Assembly (NCBI GenBank): GCA_001942415.1
Contig: MKJX01000182.1
Coordinates: 1-61,959, forward strand
DNA: 61,959 nt
Reading direction: 5' to 3'
Source of the DNA: Pseudonocardia sp. CNS-139
Lineage (GTDB): Bacteria > Actinomycetota > Actinomycetes > Mycobacteriales > Pseudonocardiaceae
Shown: positions 1-9,978 of the stretch, in pieces
Position numbering within the stretch: position 1 is the first letter of the stretch
Layout: every line of letters starts with the position of its first letter
Notes under the pieces: generated by a model
What the model saw: only the letters and a program-made list of their open reading frames with translations
Told to the model about the DNA's origin: nothing
Databases searched by the model: none
Translations under genes and position numbers: made by a program

Positions 1-163
1 TGCCCCGTCCGGAAAGGTTCGCCACGGAACTCGACGGCCCAGCCGCCCGCCGGCCACGTTGCCGACCGGGCCGAGTACGCCCGGTACGAGGCCCGGCCGG
101 CGCCTTGCCGGCGAACGCCTGGATCCGCCGATTCCCGCACCAACCTTCCCGGACGGGGCACTA

Positions 164-1000
164 GTGGAACGCACCGTGGCGCTGCCGGACGGCGAGCGGA
201 TCGCCGCGCTCGGGCAGGGCACCTGGTACTTCGCCGAACGGGCCGCCCGGCGCGCCGCCGAGATCCGGTCCCTGCGTGCCGGCCTCGACCTGGGCCTCAC
301 CGTGGTCGACACGGCCGAGATGTACGCCGACGGGGCCGCCGAGGAGCTGACGGGGGAGGCCCTCGCCGGGCGGCGCGAGGAGGTGTTCCTGGTGAGCAAG
401 GTGCTGCCGTACCACGCGACCCGCCGCGGCACCGTGCGCGCGTGCGAGGAGAGCCTGCGCCGGCTGCGCACCGACCGGCTCGACCTCTACCTGCTGCACT
501 GGCCCGGGTCGGTGCCGCTGGAGGACACGCTCGCCGGGTTCGCCGACCTCGCCGCGGCCGGGAAGATCCGGCACTGGGGCGTGAGCAACTTCGACACGGC
601 CGAGATGGTCGCGGTGGAGGCGCTGCCCGGCGGCGCGGCCGTCGCCACCGACCAGGTGCTCTACAACCTCACCCGGCGCGGCCCCGAGTTCGACCTCCTG
701 CCGCACTGCCGCGAGCGCGGGGTGCCGGTGATGGCCTACTCGCCCGTGGAGCAGGGCCGGCTGCTGGGCCGCCCGGTGCTGGCCGCCGTCGCGGCGCGGC
801 ACGGGTCCACGCCCGCGCAGGTCGCGCTCGCGTGGACGCTGCGCGACGGCGGGGTCTGCGCGATCCTGCGCACCGGCAACGCCGAGCACGTGCGGGAGAA
901 CGCCGCCGCGCTCGACCTGGTGCTCACGCCGGCCGATCTCGCCGACCTGGACGCGGCGTTCCCGCCGCCCCGCCGGAAGACGCCGCTCGAACTGCTCTGA
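164..1000 (+). CDS. Aldo/keto reductase
   Basis: This is a 278-residue NADPH-dependent aldo/keto reductase with a TIM barrel fold, expected to reduce aldehydes or ketones in the cytosol; its substrate cannot be read from the sequence. The catalytic tetrad is complete: D49 and Y54 (in VVDTAEMY), K79 (LVSKV) and H112 (LYLLHWPG). I chose GTG at 164 because it follows a GGACGGGG ribosome site and leads straight into the first barrel strand. The frame is open upstream to a TTG at 59, but that stretch is proline- and arginine-rich and unlike the family. The 3' end overlaps the convergent amidotransferase gene by 77 bases. The 163 bases before the gene show no other feature. Confidence 0.88.
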   Translation: MERTVALPDGERIAALGQGTWYFAERAARRAAEIRSLRAGLDLGLTVVDTAEMYADGAAEELTGEALAGRREEVFLVSKVLPYHATRRGTVRACEESLRRLRTDRLDLYLLHWPGSVPLEDTLAGFADLAAAGKIRHWGVSNFDTAEMVAVEALPGGAAVATDQVLYNLTRRGPEFDLLPHCRERGVPVMAYSPVEQGRLLGRPVLAAVAARHGSTPAQVALAWTLRDGGVCAILRTGNAEHVRENAAALDLVLTPADLADLDAAFPPPRRKTPLELL

Positions 1001-1682
1001 CCAGCTCGTCCATGAGTCTGTGGTCGGTGGCGTCCTCCTCGGGGTGCCACTGCACGCCCACCACGAACGGATGGCCGGCCAGCTCCACGGCCTCCACCAG
1101 CCCGTCGGCGGCCCGCCCGGTGACGGTGAGCCCGTCGGCGAGCCGGTCGAGCGCCTGGTGGTGGTGGCACAGCACGGTCGCGGCCGTCCCGAGCGCGGCC
1201 GCGACCCGGCTGCCCGGCGTGAGCGCGACGGTCGTGGGCGCGAAGACGCCGGGGGAGGGGTTGTGCCCGGTGTGCCCGACGGCGTCCGGCACGTGCTGCA
1301 CGAGCGTGCCGCCCAGCGCGACGTTGAGCACCTGCGCGCCGCGGCAGACCCCGAGGACCGGGATGCCGCGGGCCAGCGCCCGGTGCAGCGTGGCGGTCTC
1401 GGCGGCGTCCCGCTCCGGGCGGGGTGCGCCGGTGGCCGGGTGCGGCGCGGCGCCGTAGCGGGCCGGGTCGACGTCCGGGCCGCCGGCCAGCACGAGCGCG
1501 TCGATGCGGTCGACGGCCGCCTCGACGCCCGGCGCCGCCGGGAGCAGCACCGGCACCCCGCCGGCCGCGACCACCGCGTCCGGGTAGGTGCCGGGCACCA
1601 TCGCGACGTGCTGGTCCCACACGCCGTACGCGACGCGCTCCCGGTAGGCGGTGATCCCGACGACCGGCGGCACGTCAGCCAC
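924..1682 (-). CDS. Gamma-glutamyl-gamma-aminobutyrate hydrolase family protein (peptidase C26)
   Basis: A 252-residue class I glutamine amidotransferase-like hydrolase of the PuuD/C26 type, which removes the glutamyl group from gamma-glutamyl amides. The nucleophile lies in GVCRG (C113), and the rest of the triad is in VQWHPE (H213, E215). Family members act in putrescine and GABA-type amine catabolism, but no other genes of that pathway are nearby. The start codon overlaps the end of recQ by 8 bases, so the two genes are probably co-transcribed and translationally coupled. The 3' end runs 77 bases into the convergent aldo/keto reductase gene. Confidence 0.88.
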   Translation of the reverse strand: MADVPPVVGITAYRERVAYGVWDQHVAMVPGTYPDAVVAAGGVPVLLPAAPGVEAAVDRIDALVLAGGPDVDPARYGAAPHPATGAPRPERDAAETATLHRALARGIPVLGVCRGAQVLNVALGGTLVQHVPDAVGHTGHNPSPGVFAPTTVALTPGSRVAAALGTAATVLCHHHQALDRLADGLTVTGRAADGLVEAVELAGHPFVVGVQWHPEEDATDHRLMDELVRAVRAASSGGAAGTPRPGRRDRPA

Positions 1683-3507
1683 CGGTGTCGGCGAGCGCGG
1701 CGAGCACCTGCTCGCCGTACTTCGCGAGCTTGTTCTCGCCCACCCCGCTGACCGTGCCCAGCTCGGCCAGGCTCCCGGGCACGCGGGTGGCGATCTCGCG
1801 CAGCGTGGCGTCGTGGAAGATCACGTAGGCCGGGACGCCCTGCTCCTTCGCCGCCGCCCCGCGCCAGGCCCGCAGCCGCTCGAACACCGGCGCGGCGCCG
1901 GCGGGCAGGTCGGCCGGGGCCGCCTTCGCGGTGCGGGTGCGCCTGGTGGTGCGCTCGGGGTCGCGGCGCAGCATCACCGGCTGCTCCCCGCGCATCGCGA
2001 CCCGCCCGGCGTCGGTCATCGCGAACGTCTGGTACGTGCCGACGACGGCGAGCAGCCCGCGGGCCGTGAGCTGGCGGACCACACCGCGCCACTCGCCCTC
2101 CGACAGCTCCGCGCCGATGCCGAACACCGACAGCTCGTCGTGCCGGAACTGCTCGACCTTGGGCGTGCGCTTGCCCAGCAGGATGTCGACGATCTGGCCG
2201 GCGCCGAACTTCTGGCCGCGCTCCTTGTCGAGGCGCCACACGGTGGAGAGCACCTTCTGCGCCGGCACCGTGCCGTCCCACGCCTCGGGCGGGGTGAGGC
2301 AGGTGTCGCAGTTGCCGCAGGGCTGCGTACCGCGCTCGCCGAAGTAGTTGAGCAGCTGCACCCGCCGGCACTCGACGGTCTCGCAGAGCGCGAGCATCGC
2401 GTCGAGGTGCTGGGCCAGGCGGCGGCGGTGGGCGAGGTCGCCGTCGGAGTCGTCGATCATCTTCCGCTGCTGCACCACGTCGGCCAGCCCGTACGCCAGC
2501 CACGCCGTGGACGGCAGCCCGTCGCGCCCGGCCCGGCCGGTCTCCTGGTAGTAGCCCTCCACGGACTTGGGCAGGTCGAGGTGGGCGACGAACCGCACGT
2601 CCGGCTTGTCGATGCCCATGCCGAACGCGATGGTCGCGACCATGACCAGGCCGTCCTCCCGCAGGAAGCGGGCCTGGTTGGCCGCGCGGGTGCCCGCGTC
2701 GAGGCCCGCGTGGTAGGGCAGCGCGGCGATGCCCTGGCCCACGAGGAACTCGGCGGTCTGCTCGACGGAGTTGCGGGAGAGGCAGTAGACGATGCCGGCG
2801 TCGCCGGGGTGCTCGGCGCGCAGGAAGTCCAGCAGCTGCTGGCGCGGCCGGTCCTTCGGGACGATGCGGTACTGGATGTTGGGCCGGTCGAAGCTCGCGA
2901 CGAAGTGCCGGGCCCGCCCGCCGGGGCGCAGGTCCAGCCGCTGCGCGATCTCGGTGTGGGTGGCCTCGGTGGCGGTGGCCGTGAGCGCGATCCGCGGCAC
3001 GTCCGGCCAGCGTTCGTGCAGCTCGGACAGGGCCAGGTAGTCGGGCCGGAAGTCGTGGCCCCACTGCGCGACGCAGTGCGCCTCGTCGATCGCGAAGAGC
3101 GCGATCCTCCCGCGGCCCAGCAGGTTCATGGTGGACGGGACGCGCAGCCGCTCCGGGGCGAGGTAGAGCAGGTCGATCTCGCCGGCGAGGAACGCCGCCT
3201 CCGCGGCGCGGCGCTCGTCCGGGAGCTGCGTGGAGTTGAGGAACCCGGCCCGGACGCCGACCGCCTGCAGCGCGTCGACCTGGTCCTGCATCAGCGCGAT
3301 CAGCGGCGAGACCACCACGCCGACGCCGTCGCGGACCAGGGCGGGGATCTGGTAGCACAGCGACTTCCCGCCGCCGGTGGGCATCAGCACGAGCGCGTCG
3401 CCACCGGCGCAGACGTGCTCGATGATCTCCGCCTGGCTCCCGCGGAACGCGTCGTAGCCGAAGATCCGGTGCAGGACGTCGAGGGGTTCGCGGGCGGGGG
3501 CCGTCAC
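1675..3507 (-). CDS. recQ: ATP-dependent DNA helicase RecQ
   Basis: A 610-residue 3'-5' superfamily 2 DNA helicase of the RecQ family, acting in recombination and replication-fork repair. The order of parts is canonical: Walker A MPTGGGKS (about residues 42-49), DEAH box (141-144), a second RecA-like domain, a four-cysteine zinc site (CETVEC, CGNCDTC), a winged helix (RQC), and a C-terminal HRDC domain from about residue 520. The length is normal and the frame is intact, unlike many neighbours. It is the first gene of a two-gene unit with the amidotransferase downstream. Confidence 0.95.
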   Translation of the reverse strand: MTAPAREPLDVLHRIFGYDAFRGSQAEIIEHVCAGGDALVLMPTGGGKSLCYQIPALVRDGVGVVVSPLIALMQDQVDALQAVGVRAGFLNSTQLPDERRAAEAAFLAGEIDLLYLAPERLRVPSTMNLLGRGRIALFAIDEAHCVAQWGHDFRPDYLALSELHERWPDVPRIALTATATEATHTEIAQRLDLRPGGRARHFVASFDRPNIQYRIVPKDRPRQQLLDFLRAEHPGDAGIVYCLSRNSVEQTAEFLVGQGIAALPYHAGLDAGTRAANQARFLREDGLVMVATIAFGMGIDKPDVRFVAHLDLPKSVEGYYQETGRAGRDGLPSTAWLAYGLADVVQQRKMIDDSDGDLAHRRRLAQHLDAMLALCETVECRRVQLLNYFGERGTQPCGNCDTCLTPPEAWDGTVPAQKVLSTVWRLDKERGQKFGAGQIVDILLGKRTPKVEQFRHDELSVFGIGAELSEGEWRGVVRQLTARGLLAVVGTYQTFAMTDAGRVAMRGEQPVMLRRDPERTTRRTRTAKAAPADLPAGAAPVFERLRAWRGAAAKEQGVPAYVIFHDATLREIATRVPGSLAELGTVSGVGENKLAKYGEQVLAALADTGG

Positions 3508-3517
3508 CCGGGCGATC

Positions 3518-4644
3518 CTACGGACGGCCCCCGACGGCCCGCGGGCGAACGGGTGGTGACGCGATCACGACCTCGGGGGTCGCCCGCGGGTGCAGGAACG
3601 CCAGCAGCGCGGCGCCCTCCGTCGCGACGTCGGCGCGCTCGGCGGGGGTGAACGGGCGGAACCCGCGCACGGTGAGCGTGGCGGTCGCCGTGGCCTCGAC
3701 CGCCTTCCAGGTGCCGGCGGCGGTGCCGTCGAGCAGCAGCGTGGAGGGCTGCTCCTGGTTGCCGCCCCCGAAGCCGTGCGCGGCGTAGTCGGCGCCCTCC
3801 ACCACGCGGCTCCGGTCGGCGTGGGAGAGCAGCAGGTTGTCGAAGTCGTAGAGGAACCGGGCCGGCGCGGGCGTGTCCGCGGGCGGGCGCGGTGCCTCGG
3901 GGAGGTCGAACAGCTCGCGCCCGCCGGGGTCGCGGAACGTGCAGAGGCCCGCGCGCATCCCGTCGAGCACCTCGGCGAGCCGGGTGAGCCCGCACCACGC
4001 CTGCACGTCCGCGACCGTGGCCGGGCCGAACGCGGCCAGGTAGCGGCGCACCAGCTCGGCCGGCGCCATCGGGTCGCCCGGCGCGCACCAGCTCGCGAGC
4101 GCGGCCTGCCGCGGCAGCCCCGGCCGGCCCCACACCCCGCGCGGCGGCACCTGCACCATCGGCAGCCACGCCCGCGCGCCCTGCGCCAGCGCCTCCGGGT
4201 CGTGCCCGGGGAACCGCTGCGCGAGCCGGCGGCCCAGCTCCGCGGCCGCGAGCGGTTCCGCGTCCACGAGCTCGCGCGCGGCCGCGACCAGCGCGGACGC
4301 GTCGACGCCGCCAGCCGCCTGCCGAACGCACCGCGCGTGACGCGGTCGATCACCGGGTCGACCAGCGGCCGGAGCGCGACCGCGTCCGCGGCGGTGACCA
4401 GGTGGATGGTCGAGCGCATCAGCGGCAGCCGGACGAGCCGCCGGTGTTCCAGCGCCGCGCCCGTCGCGGCCGCGTCGAACCCGGCCAGGCGCGTCCACAG
4501 GCCGACGTACCAGGTCTGCGCGGTCTGGGCCTGCAGGCCGGCGAGGTGCCCGACCGCGTCCACCGGGGCCAGCGTGCTGCGTTCGAGCAGGAGCTGCCGG
4601 GCGAGCGTGGCCCGGTTCAGCTCCCGCCTGCTGAGCGTCCGCAT
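3518..4644 (-). CDS. Winged-helix DNA-binding domain protein, HTH_42/AlkZ-like (frameshifted)
   Basis: A protein of about 375 residues of the HTH_42 (DUF1006, AlkZ-like) superfamily. These proteins have tandem winged helices; characterised relatives are DNA glycosylases that unhook crosslinks or remove alkylated bases. Visible family features are the N-terminal LARQ-LLER-S segment, the LAGLQAQ motif and the RSTIHLV segment. The reading frame breaks near 4310, where one base is missing between RRLA and VDASALV; both sides are clearly coding and the join restores a full-length protein. Start ATG at 4644. It lies just upstream of recQ on the same strand. The repair role is inferred from family only. 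Confidence 0.78.
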
Positions 4645-4696
4645 GCCCCGACGGTACGAGGGAAAGCGGTCACTTCCTGTCCGTTGCCAGCGGTGG

Positions 4697-6564
4697 TCAG
4701 GCGAGCGAGGCCCGCCAGGCCGCGTGCAGGTCGGCGAACTCGCCACCGCCGGCCAGCAGCGCGTCCGGCGAGCCGTCCTGCACGACCCGGCCCTCGGACA
4801 TCACGAGCACCCGGTCGGCGATGAGCACCGTGGACAGCCGGTGCGCGATCACCAGCGCGGTGCGCCCGGCCAGCACGGTCTCCAGCGCGGCCTGCACGGC
4901 CCGCTCGGACGGGATGTCCAGCGAGGACGTGGCCTCGTCGAGCAGCACGACGGCCGGGTCGGCCAGCACCACCCGGGCCAGCGACACGAGCTGGCGCTGC
5001 CCGGCCGAGAGCCGCCCGCCGCGCTTGCGCACGTCGGTGTCGAAACCGTCGGGCAGCGCCTCCACGAACTCCCGCGCACCGACGGCCTCGGCCGCCGCGA
5101 CGATCTCGGCGCGGGCCGGGTGCCCCGCGGCGCCCATCGCGATGTTGTCCGCGACCGACCCGGAGAACAGGAACGCCTCCTGGGTGACCATCACCAGCGC
5201 CGCCCGCAGGTCGCGTCGGAGAGGTCGCGCAGGTCCACCCCGTCGAGCCGGACCGCGCCCGCCGTCGGGTCGTGGAACCGGGCGGCGAGCTTGGCCAGCG
5301 TCGACTTGCCCGCGCCGGTGGCCCCGACCAGCGCGACCGTCTGCCCGGCCGGGACGTGGAGCGTGAGCTCGGGCAGGATCGTCCGGTCCGGGGCGCGGCG
5401 GTAGGCGAACCGCACCCGGTCGAGGTCCAGCTCGCCGCGCACCGGCTGCGCGAGCCGCGCCGGGCGGGCCGGCTCCGGGAGCCCGACCGGGGTGTCGAGC
5501 ACCGACGCGATCTTCTCCAGCGCGGCCGCCGCCGACTGGTAGGAGTTGAAGAACTGGGCCAGGTCGTCGAGCGGGTCGTAGAACCGGCGCAGGTACAGCA
5601 CGAACGCGGTGAGCGCGCCCAGCGCGAGCGCGCCGTCCACCACCCGCAGCCCGCCGATGAGCAGCACGAGCGCGAGCGTCGTGTTGCCGACCAGCCGCAC
5701 CCCGGCGACGTAGCTCGCCACCGTCAGGAACGCCGACGCGTTCGCGTTGCGGTACGCGGCCGACAGCCCGTCCATGATCTGGTCGTTGCGGGGCTCGCGG
5801 CGGAACGCCTGCACCGCCCGGATCCCGTTCATCGACTCCACGAAGTGCACGATCAGCCGCGCGACCGTGCTGCGGGTGCGCCGGTAGCCGGCCCGCGACC
5901 GGCGCTGGAACCACCGGGTGAGCAGCAGCAGCGGCCCGAGCCCGGCCAGCACCACCACGGCGAGCACCGGGTCGAGCCAGAACAGCAGCACGGTGATCCC
6001 GACGACCGAGAGCAGCGCGCCGAGCAGCCGGTCCATGCCCTTCTCGATGAGGTCGGACAGCGACGCGATGTCGCTGGTCAGGCGCGAGATGAACCGTCCG
6101 GACGTGTACGACTCGTGGAAGTCGAGCGACAGGCGCTGGCCGTGGGCGAACACGCGGCGCCGCAGGTCCAGCAGCACGTCCTGGCCGATGCGCCCGGAGA
6201 GCACGAGGAACGCCGCGCGCAGCCCGGCCCCGGAGAGCCCGCACGCCGCGTACCCGCCGATCGCGAGCGCCAGCGGCGCGGGCTGCCCGGCGAGCGCGGC
6301 CGGCACGCCGGTGTCGATCGCCGTCGCGACGAGCAGCGGCCCGGCCAGCATCACCGCGTTCTCGGCGACGAGCAGCGCGAACGCCAGCACGACCGCGGCC
6401 CGGTGCGGCCGCAGCACCTCGGCCACCAGCGCGCGCGCCCGCCGCTGGAGGGCGAGCCCGGTGCGCCGGTCGACGGTGTCGGCCTCCTCGTCCTCGACGG
6501 CGAGGCCGCGCCAGCCCTCGTCGTCCTGGGTGGGCTCCGGGGCAGCGGAGTCGGTGGCGGTCAT
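4697..6564 (-). CDS. ABC transporter ATP-binding/permease, consensus half of a heterodimeric exporter (frameshifted)
   Basis: A type IV ABC half-exporter of about 620 residues: six membrane helices followed by a nucleotide-binding domain. Walker A is GATGAGKST. Walker B is canonical with its catalytic glutamate ([12 protein letters not shown]), and the H-loop is AHRLST. The signature motif is LSAGQ, not LSGGQ. The frame is lost near 5205 by a single-base indel between DLRDLSD and [10 protein letters not shown], inside the ATPase domain. The start ATG at 6564 overlaps the stop of the upstream half-transporter gene (ATGA), so the two halves are co-expressed. The substrate is unknown; relatives export drugs, lipids or peptides. 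Confidence 0.9.
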
Positions 6565-8381
6565 GCGCCCACCTCCTCCCGGTCCTCGTCCATGCTGGCC
6601 AGCACCCGCCGGTAGCCGGGGTGGGTGGCCAGCAGCTCGGTGTGCCCGCCCACGGCCGTGATGCGCCCGTCCTCCAGCAGCGCGACGCGGTCGGCGAGCT
6701 GCACGGTGGACGGGCGGTGCGCCACGACCAGCGCGGTGACCCCGCCCAGCACCCGCCGCAGCGCCGCCTCGACCTCGGCCTCGGTGTGCACGTCGAGCGC
6801 GGAGAGCGGGTCGTCGAGCACCAGCACGGGCGGGCGCCCGACCACGGCCCGGGCCAGCGCGAGCCGCTGGCGCTGGCCGCCCGAGAGCGAGAGGCCCTGC
6901 TCGCCGATGCGGGTGTCCAGGCCCCACGGCAGCGCGGCGACGAAACCGTCGGCGTTCGCCACCCGCAGCGCGCCCCACACGTCGTCGTCCGTGGCGTCCG
7001 GCGTGCCCAGCGCGACGTTCTCCCGGACGCTCGCCGAGATCAGCACCGGGTCCTCGAACGCGGTGGCGACCGCGGCCCGCAGGTCGGCCAGCCGCAGCCG
7101 CCGCACGTCCACGCCGTCGAGCAGCACGGGCCCGCGGTGCGTCGTGGAGCCGGGTGACCAGCGCCGTCAGCGTGGTCTTGCCCGAGCCCGTGGCCCCGAC
7201 CAGTGCGAGCGTCTCGCCCGGGCGGACGGTGAGGTCCACGCCGGTGAGCTGGTCGTCCGGCGTGCCCGGGTAGCGGAAAGCGACCCCGCGCAGCTCCAGC
7301 TCACCGCGCACCGGCGCGGGGAGCGTGACGGGGTCGGCCGGGTCGGTGATCGCCGGGACGACGTCGCGCACCTCCCAGTACCGCCGGTTGGCGGCCGCGG
7401 CGTTGCTGGCCTCGGCCAGCAGCCACCCGATCGAGGCGATCGGCCAGTACAGGTACGTCATCACCGTGACCGCGGCGACGAGCGTGCCGAGCGTGAGCGT
7501 GCCCTGCGCGACGCCGTACGCGCCGAGCCCGAGGATCACCGCGATCGCGGTCTCCGGCAGCACGACCAGCACCGCCCACAGCGCCGCGAGCAGCCGCACC
7601 TTGAGCAGCTCGGTGCCCCGCAGCCCGCGCGCGTCGCGCACGAACCCGGCCGTCAGCCGGCGCCCGCGGCCCAGCGACTTGAGCACCCGGATGCCCAGCG
7701 CCGACTCCTCCACGGTGGTCGCGAGGTCGCCGGCCTGGTCCTGCGCGCGCCGGGCCGCCACGGAGAACCGGCGCTCCAGCACCATCGTCAGCACGGTGAG
7801 CGGCACGGCCGTCACGCCGATGACGAGCCCCAGCACCGGCGACAGCCACAGCAGCACACCCACGCCGACCACCAGCGTCAGCGCGTTGACGACCAGGAAG
7901 ATCCCGGAGAACGCGACGAACCAGCGGATCGTGGTGAGGTCGGTGGAGGCGCGGGAGAGCAGCTGGCCCGACGGCCACCGGTCGTGGAACGCGAGGGGCA
8001 GCCGCTGCAGGTGGGCGTAGAGGTCCGCGCGCATGTCGGCCTCGATGCGGGTGCTCGGCCGGGCCACCAGGTAGCGGCGAAGGAACATCAGCCCGGCCTC
8101 CAGCGTGCCGAACGCCAGCACCCCGAGCACCAGCCAGGGCAGCGCGTCCAGCTCGCCGCGCGCGATCGGGCCGTCCACGATCGAGCGGGTGATCAGCGGC
8201 ACGACCAGCCCGGCCAGGGTGCCCAGGAGCGCGGCGAGCCCGCCCCCGATCAACGGCCACCGGTAGGGCCGCAGGTAGGGGCGAGGCGGCGCAGCGAACC
8301 CAGGGTGGCCCGGTCGGGCTGGTCGGGGTGGCTGCCGGAAGGAGGTTCTGCGGGCGGTGGCCCGCTCGACGGCTCGGTCAT
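6561..8381 (-). CDS. ABC transporter ATP-binding/permease, degenerate half of a heterodimeric exporter (two frameshifts)
   Basis: The partner half-exporter, of about 607 residues. Six membrane helices are followed by a nucleotide-binding domain with Walker [10 protein letters not shown], a canonical LSGGQ signature and an intact switch histidine (AHRPST). The Walker B segment reads [12 protein letters not shown], so aspartate replaces the usual catalytic glutamate. That is the hallmark of the degenerate site in heterodimeric exporters such as TM287/288 or BmrCD. Two single-base losses break the frame, near 8276 in a C-run (LAP/YLRPY) and near 7143 (RLHDA/GPVLLDG). Start ATG at 8381 (MTEPSSG). 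First gene of a two-gene operon. Confidence 0.9.
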
Positions 8382-8514
8382 GGCTTGACCCACGGTAAGT
8401 CGTCGACCCGGGAAGGGCATGCGAGTTCCGGGGCGTGAAACGCGACGCACGAGCGACCCGGGGCCGGAGTGGCAGGCTGGGGGCCGGCAGGATCACCGTG
8501 GAGAGGACCAGGAC

Positions 8515-9518
8515 GTGGCGTTGCGGGTCGGTTACAAGGCGTCGGCGGAGCAGTTCGGGCCGCGCGACCTGGTGGAGTACGCCGTGCGGGCCGAGGAGGT
8601 CGGCCTGGACAGCGTGGTGGTGTCGGACCACTTCCTGCCGTGGCGGCACGAGGGCGGGCACGCCCGTTCGCGCTGGCGTGGCTGCCGGCGGTGGGCGAGC
8701 GGACCTCCCGGGTGATGATCGGCACGTCGGTCCTCACGCCGACGTTCCGCTACAACCCGGCGGTGCTGGCGCAGACGTTCGCGACGCTGGGGCTGCTCTA
8801 CCCCGGGCGGGTGATGCTCGGGCTGGGCACCGGCGAGGCGCTGAACGAGATCGCGGTGTCCGGGCGGGAGTGGCCGGAGTTCAAGGAGCGGTTCGCGCGG
8901 CTGCGCGAGGCGGTGCGGCTGATGCGGGCGCTGTGGACCGAGGACGAGGTGTCGTTCGAGGGCGAGTACTACACGACGGTCGGGGCGACGATCTACGACC
9001 GGCCGAAGGACCCGGTGCCGGTGTACATCGCCGCGGGCGGGCCGGTCGTCGCGAAGTACGCGGGCCGGTCGGGCGACGGGTTCATCTGCACGTCGGGCAA
9101 GGGCATGGAGCTGTACACCGAGAAGCTGGTGCCGGCGGTCGAGGAGGGCGCGGCGGCCGCGGAGCGCGACCCGGCGGGCGTCGACCGGATGATCGAGATC
9201 AAGATCTCCTACGACCGCGACCCGGAGAAGGCGCTGGAGAACACCCGGTTCTGGGCGCCGCTGTCGCTCTCGGCGGAGCAGAAGCACTCGGTCGGGTCGG
9301 CGGTCGAGATGGAGCGGCTGGCCGACGAGCTGCCGATCGAGCAGGTCGCGAAGCGCTGGATCGTGGCCTCCGACCCGGACACCGCGCTCGCGCAGATCAA
9401 GCCGTACGTGGACGCCGGGCTCAACCACCTGGTGCTGCACGGGCCGGGGCACGACCAGGAGCGTTTTCTCACCCAGTTCGCCGAGGACGTGCTGCCGGGG
9501 CTGCGTGCGATGGGCTGA
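8515..9518 (+). CDS. fgd: F420-dependent glucose-6-phosphate dehydrogenase (frameshifted)
   Basis: Oxidises glucose-6-phosphate to 6-phosphogluconolactone with coenzyme F420, supplying F420H2 to the cell. It belongs to the luciferase-like monooxygenase fold (LLM class). It aligns, from my knowledge of the family, almost end to end with mycobacterial Fgd1: [14 protein letters not shown] start, [59 protein letters not shown] and [11 protein letters not shown] are all present. One C is missing in the C-run near 8663, between GGHA and PFALAW. Start GTG at 8515 follows a GGAGAGGACC ribosome site. The gene is divergent from the ABC exporter, with 133 bases between them. Confidence 0.93.
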
Positions 9519-9528
9519 CGGCCGCGGG

Positions 9529-9893
9529 TCAGCCGCGGGCCCTGGCCGTCGCCCGGGTGCCCGCCTTGCGGATGGCCTTCACCAGCTCGTCCTTGCGCAT
9601 CGTCGAGCGGCCGCGGATGTCGAGCCGGCGCGCGACGTCGAGCAGGTCCTCCTTGGACGCGCCGGCGTCCACGCCTCCCTTCGCCGCCCCGCCGGACGGG
9701 CCGGGGCGCGCTTGGGCTCCCAGTGGTCGCCGACCTTGTCGTACGTGCGCTTGAGGGTGTCGTACGCGGCGCGGCGGGCGCGGGTGCCGTCGTCGTAGGT
9801 CGCCATCGCGGAGTCGTACGTCCTGATCCAGGTGCGCACCGCCTTGGCGTCGGAGCGGGCGACCGTGCTGGGGAGTTCGTCCTTTCCGGGCAT
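9529..9893 (-). CDS. ChaB family protein with C-terminal Rho_N domain (frameshifted)
   Basis: A small basic protein of about 121 residues. The N-terminal 60 residues match the ChaB family (MPGKDELPSTV start, repeated W/Y-containing segments, YDKVGDHWEPK end). The C-terminal 40 residues form an SAP/Rho_N-like nucleic-acid-binding helix pair (SKEDLLDVARRLDIRGRSTM, then KDELVKAI). A single base is missing near 9705, in the proline- and alanine-rich linker between the two domains. ChaB is called a cation transport regulator by history, but the family's real role is poorly defined; the Rho_N tail argues for a nucleic-acid-associated function. Convergent with fgd. Confidence 0.8.
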
Positions 9894-9932
9894 GGTCGCC
9901 AGATACCCGGGCCGCGGCCCCGTACACGACGA

Positions 9933-9959
9933 AGGCCCGGCCGAACGTCGGCCGGGCCT
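9933..9959 (-). terminator. Rho-independent-type hairpin after the BTAD regulator gene
   Basis: A perfect 12-base inverted repeat (AGGCCCGGCCGA / TCGGCCGGGCCT) with a 3-base loop lies 20 bases after the stop of the BTAD gene on the minus strand and before the ChaB gene start. There is no clear U-tract, as is common in high-GC actinobacteria. Confidence 0.75.
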
Positions 9960-9978
9960 CGGGGAGGAACGTCTCCTG

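Noticed and set aside
161..3358. A very long open frame antisense to the recQ region (1065 codons), and similar ones at 1651-3651 on the plus strand
   Set aside because: They are arginine-, alanine- and proline-rich shadows of GC-rich genes, match no family and run across several real genes.
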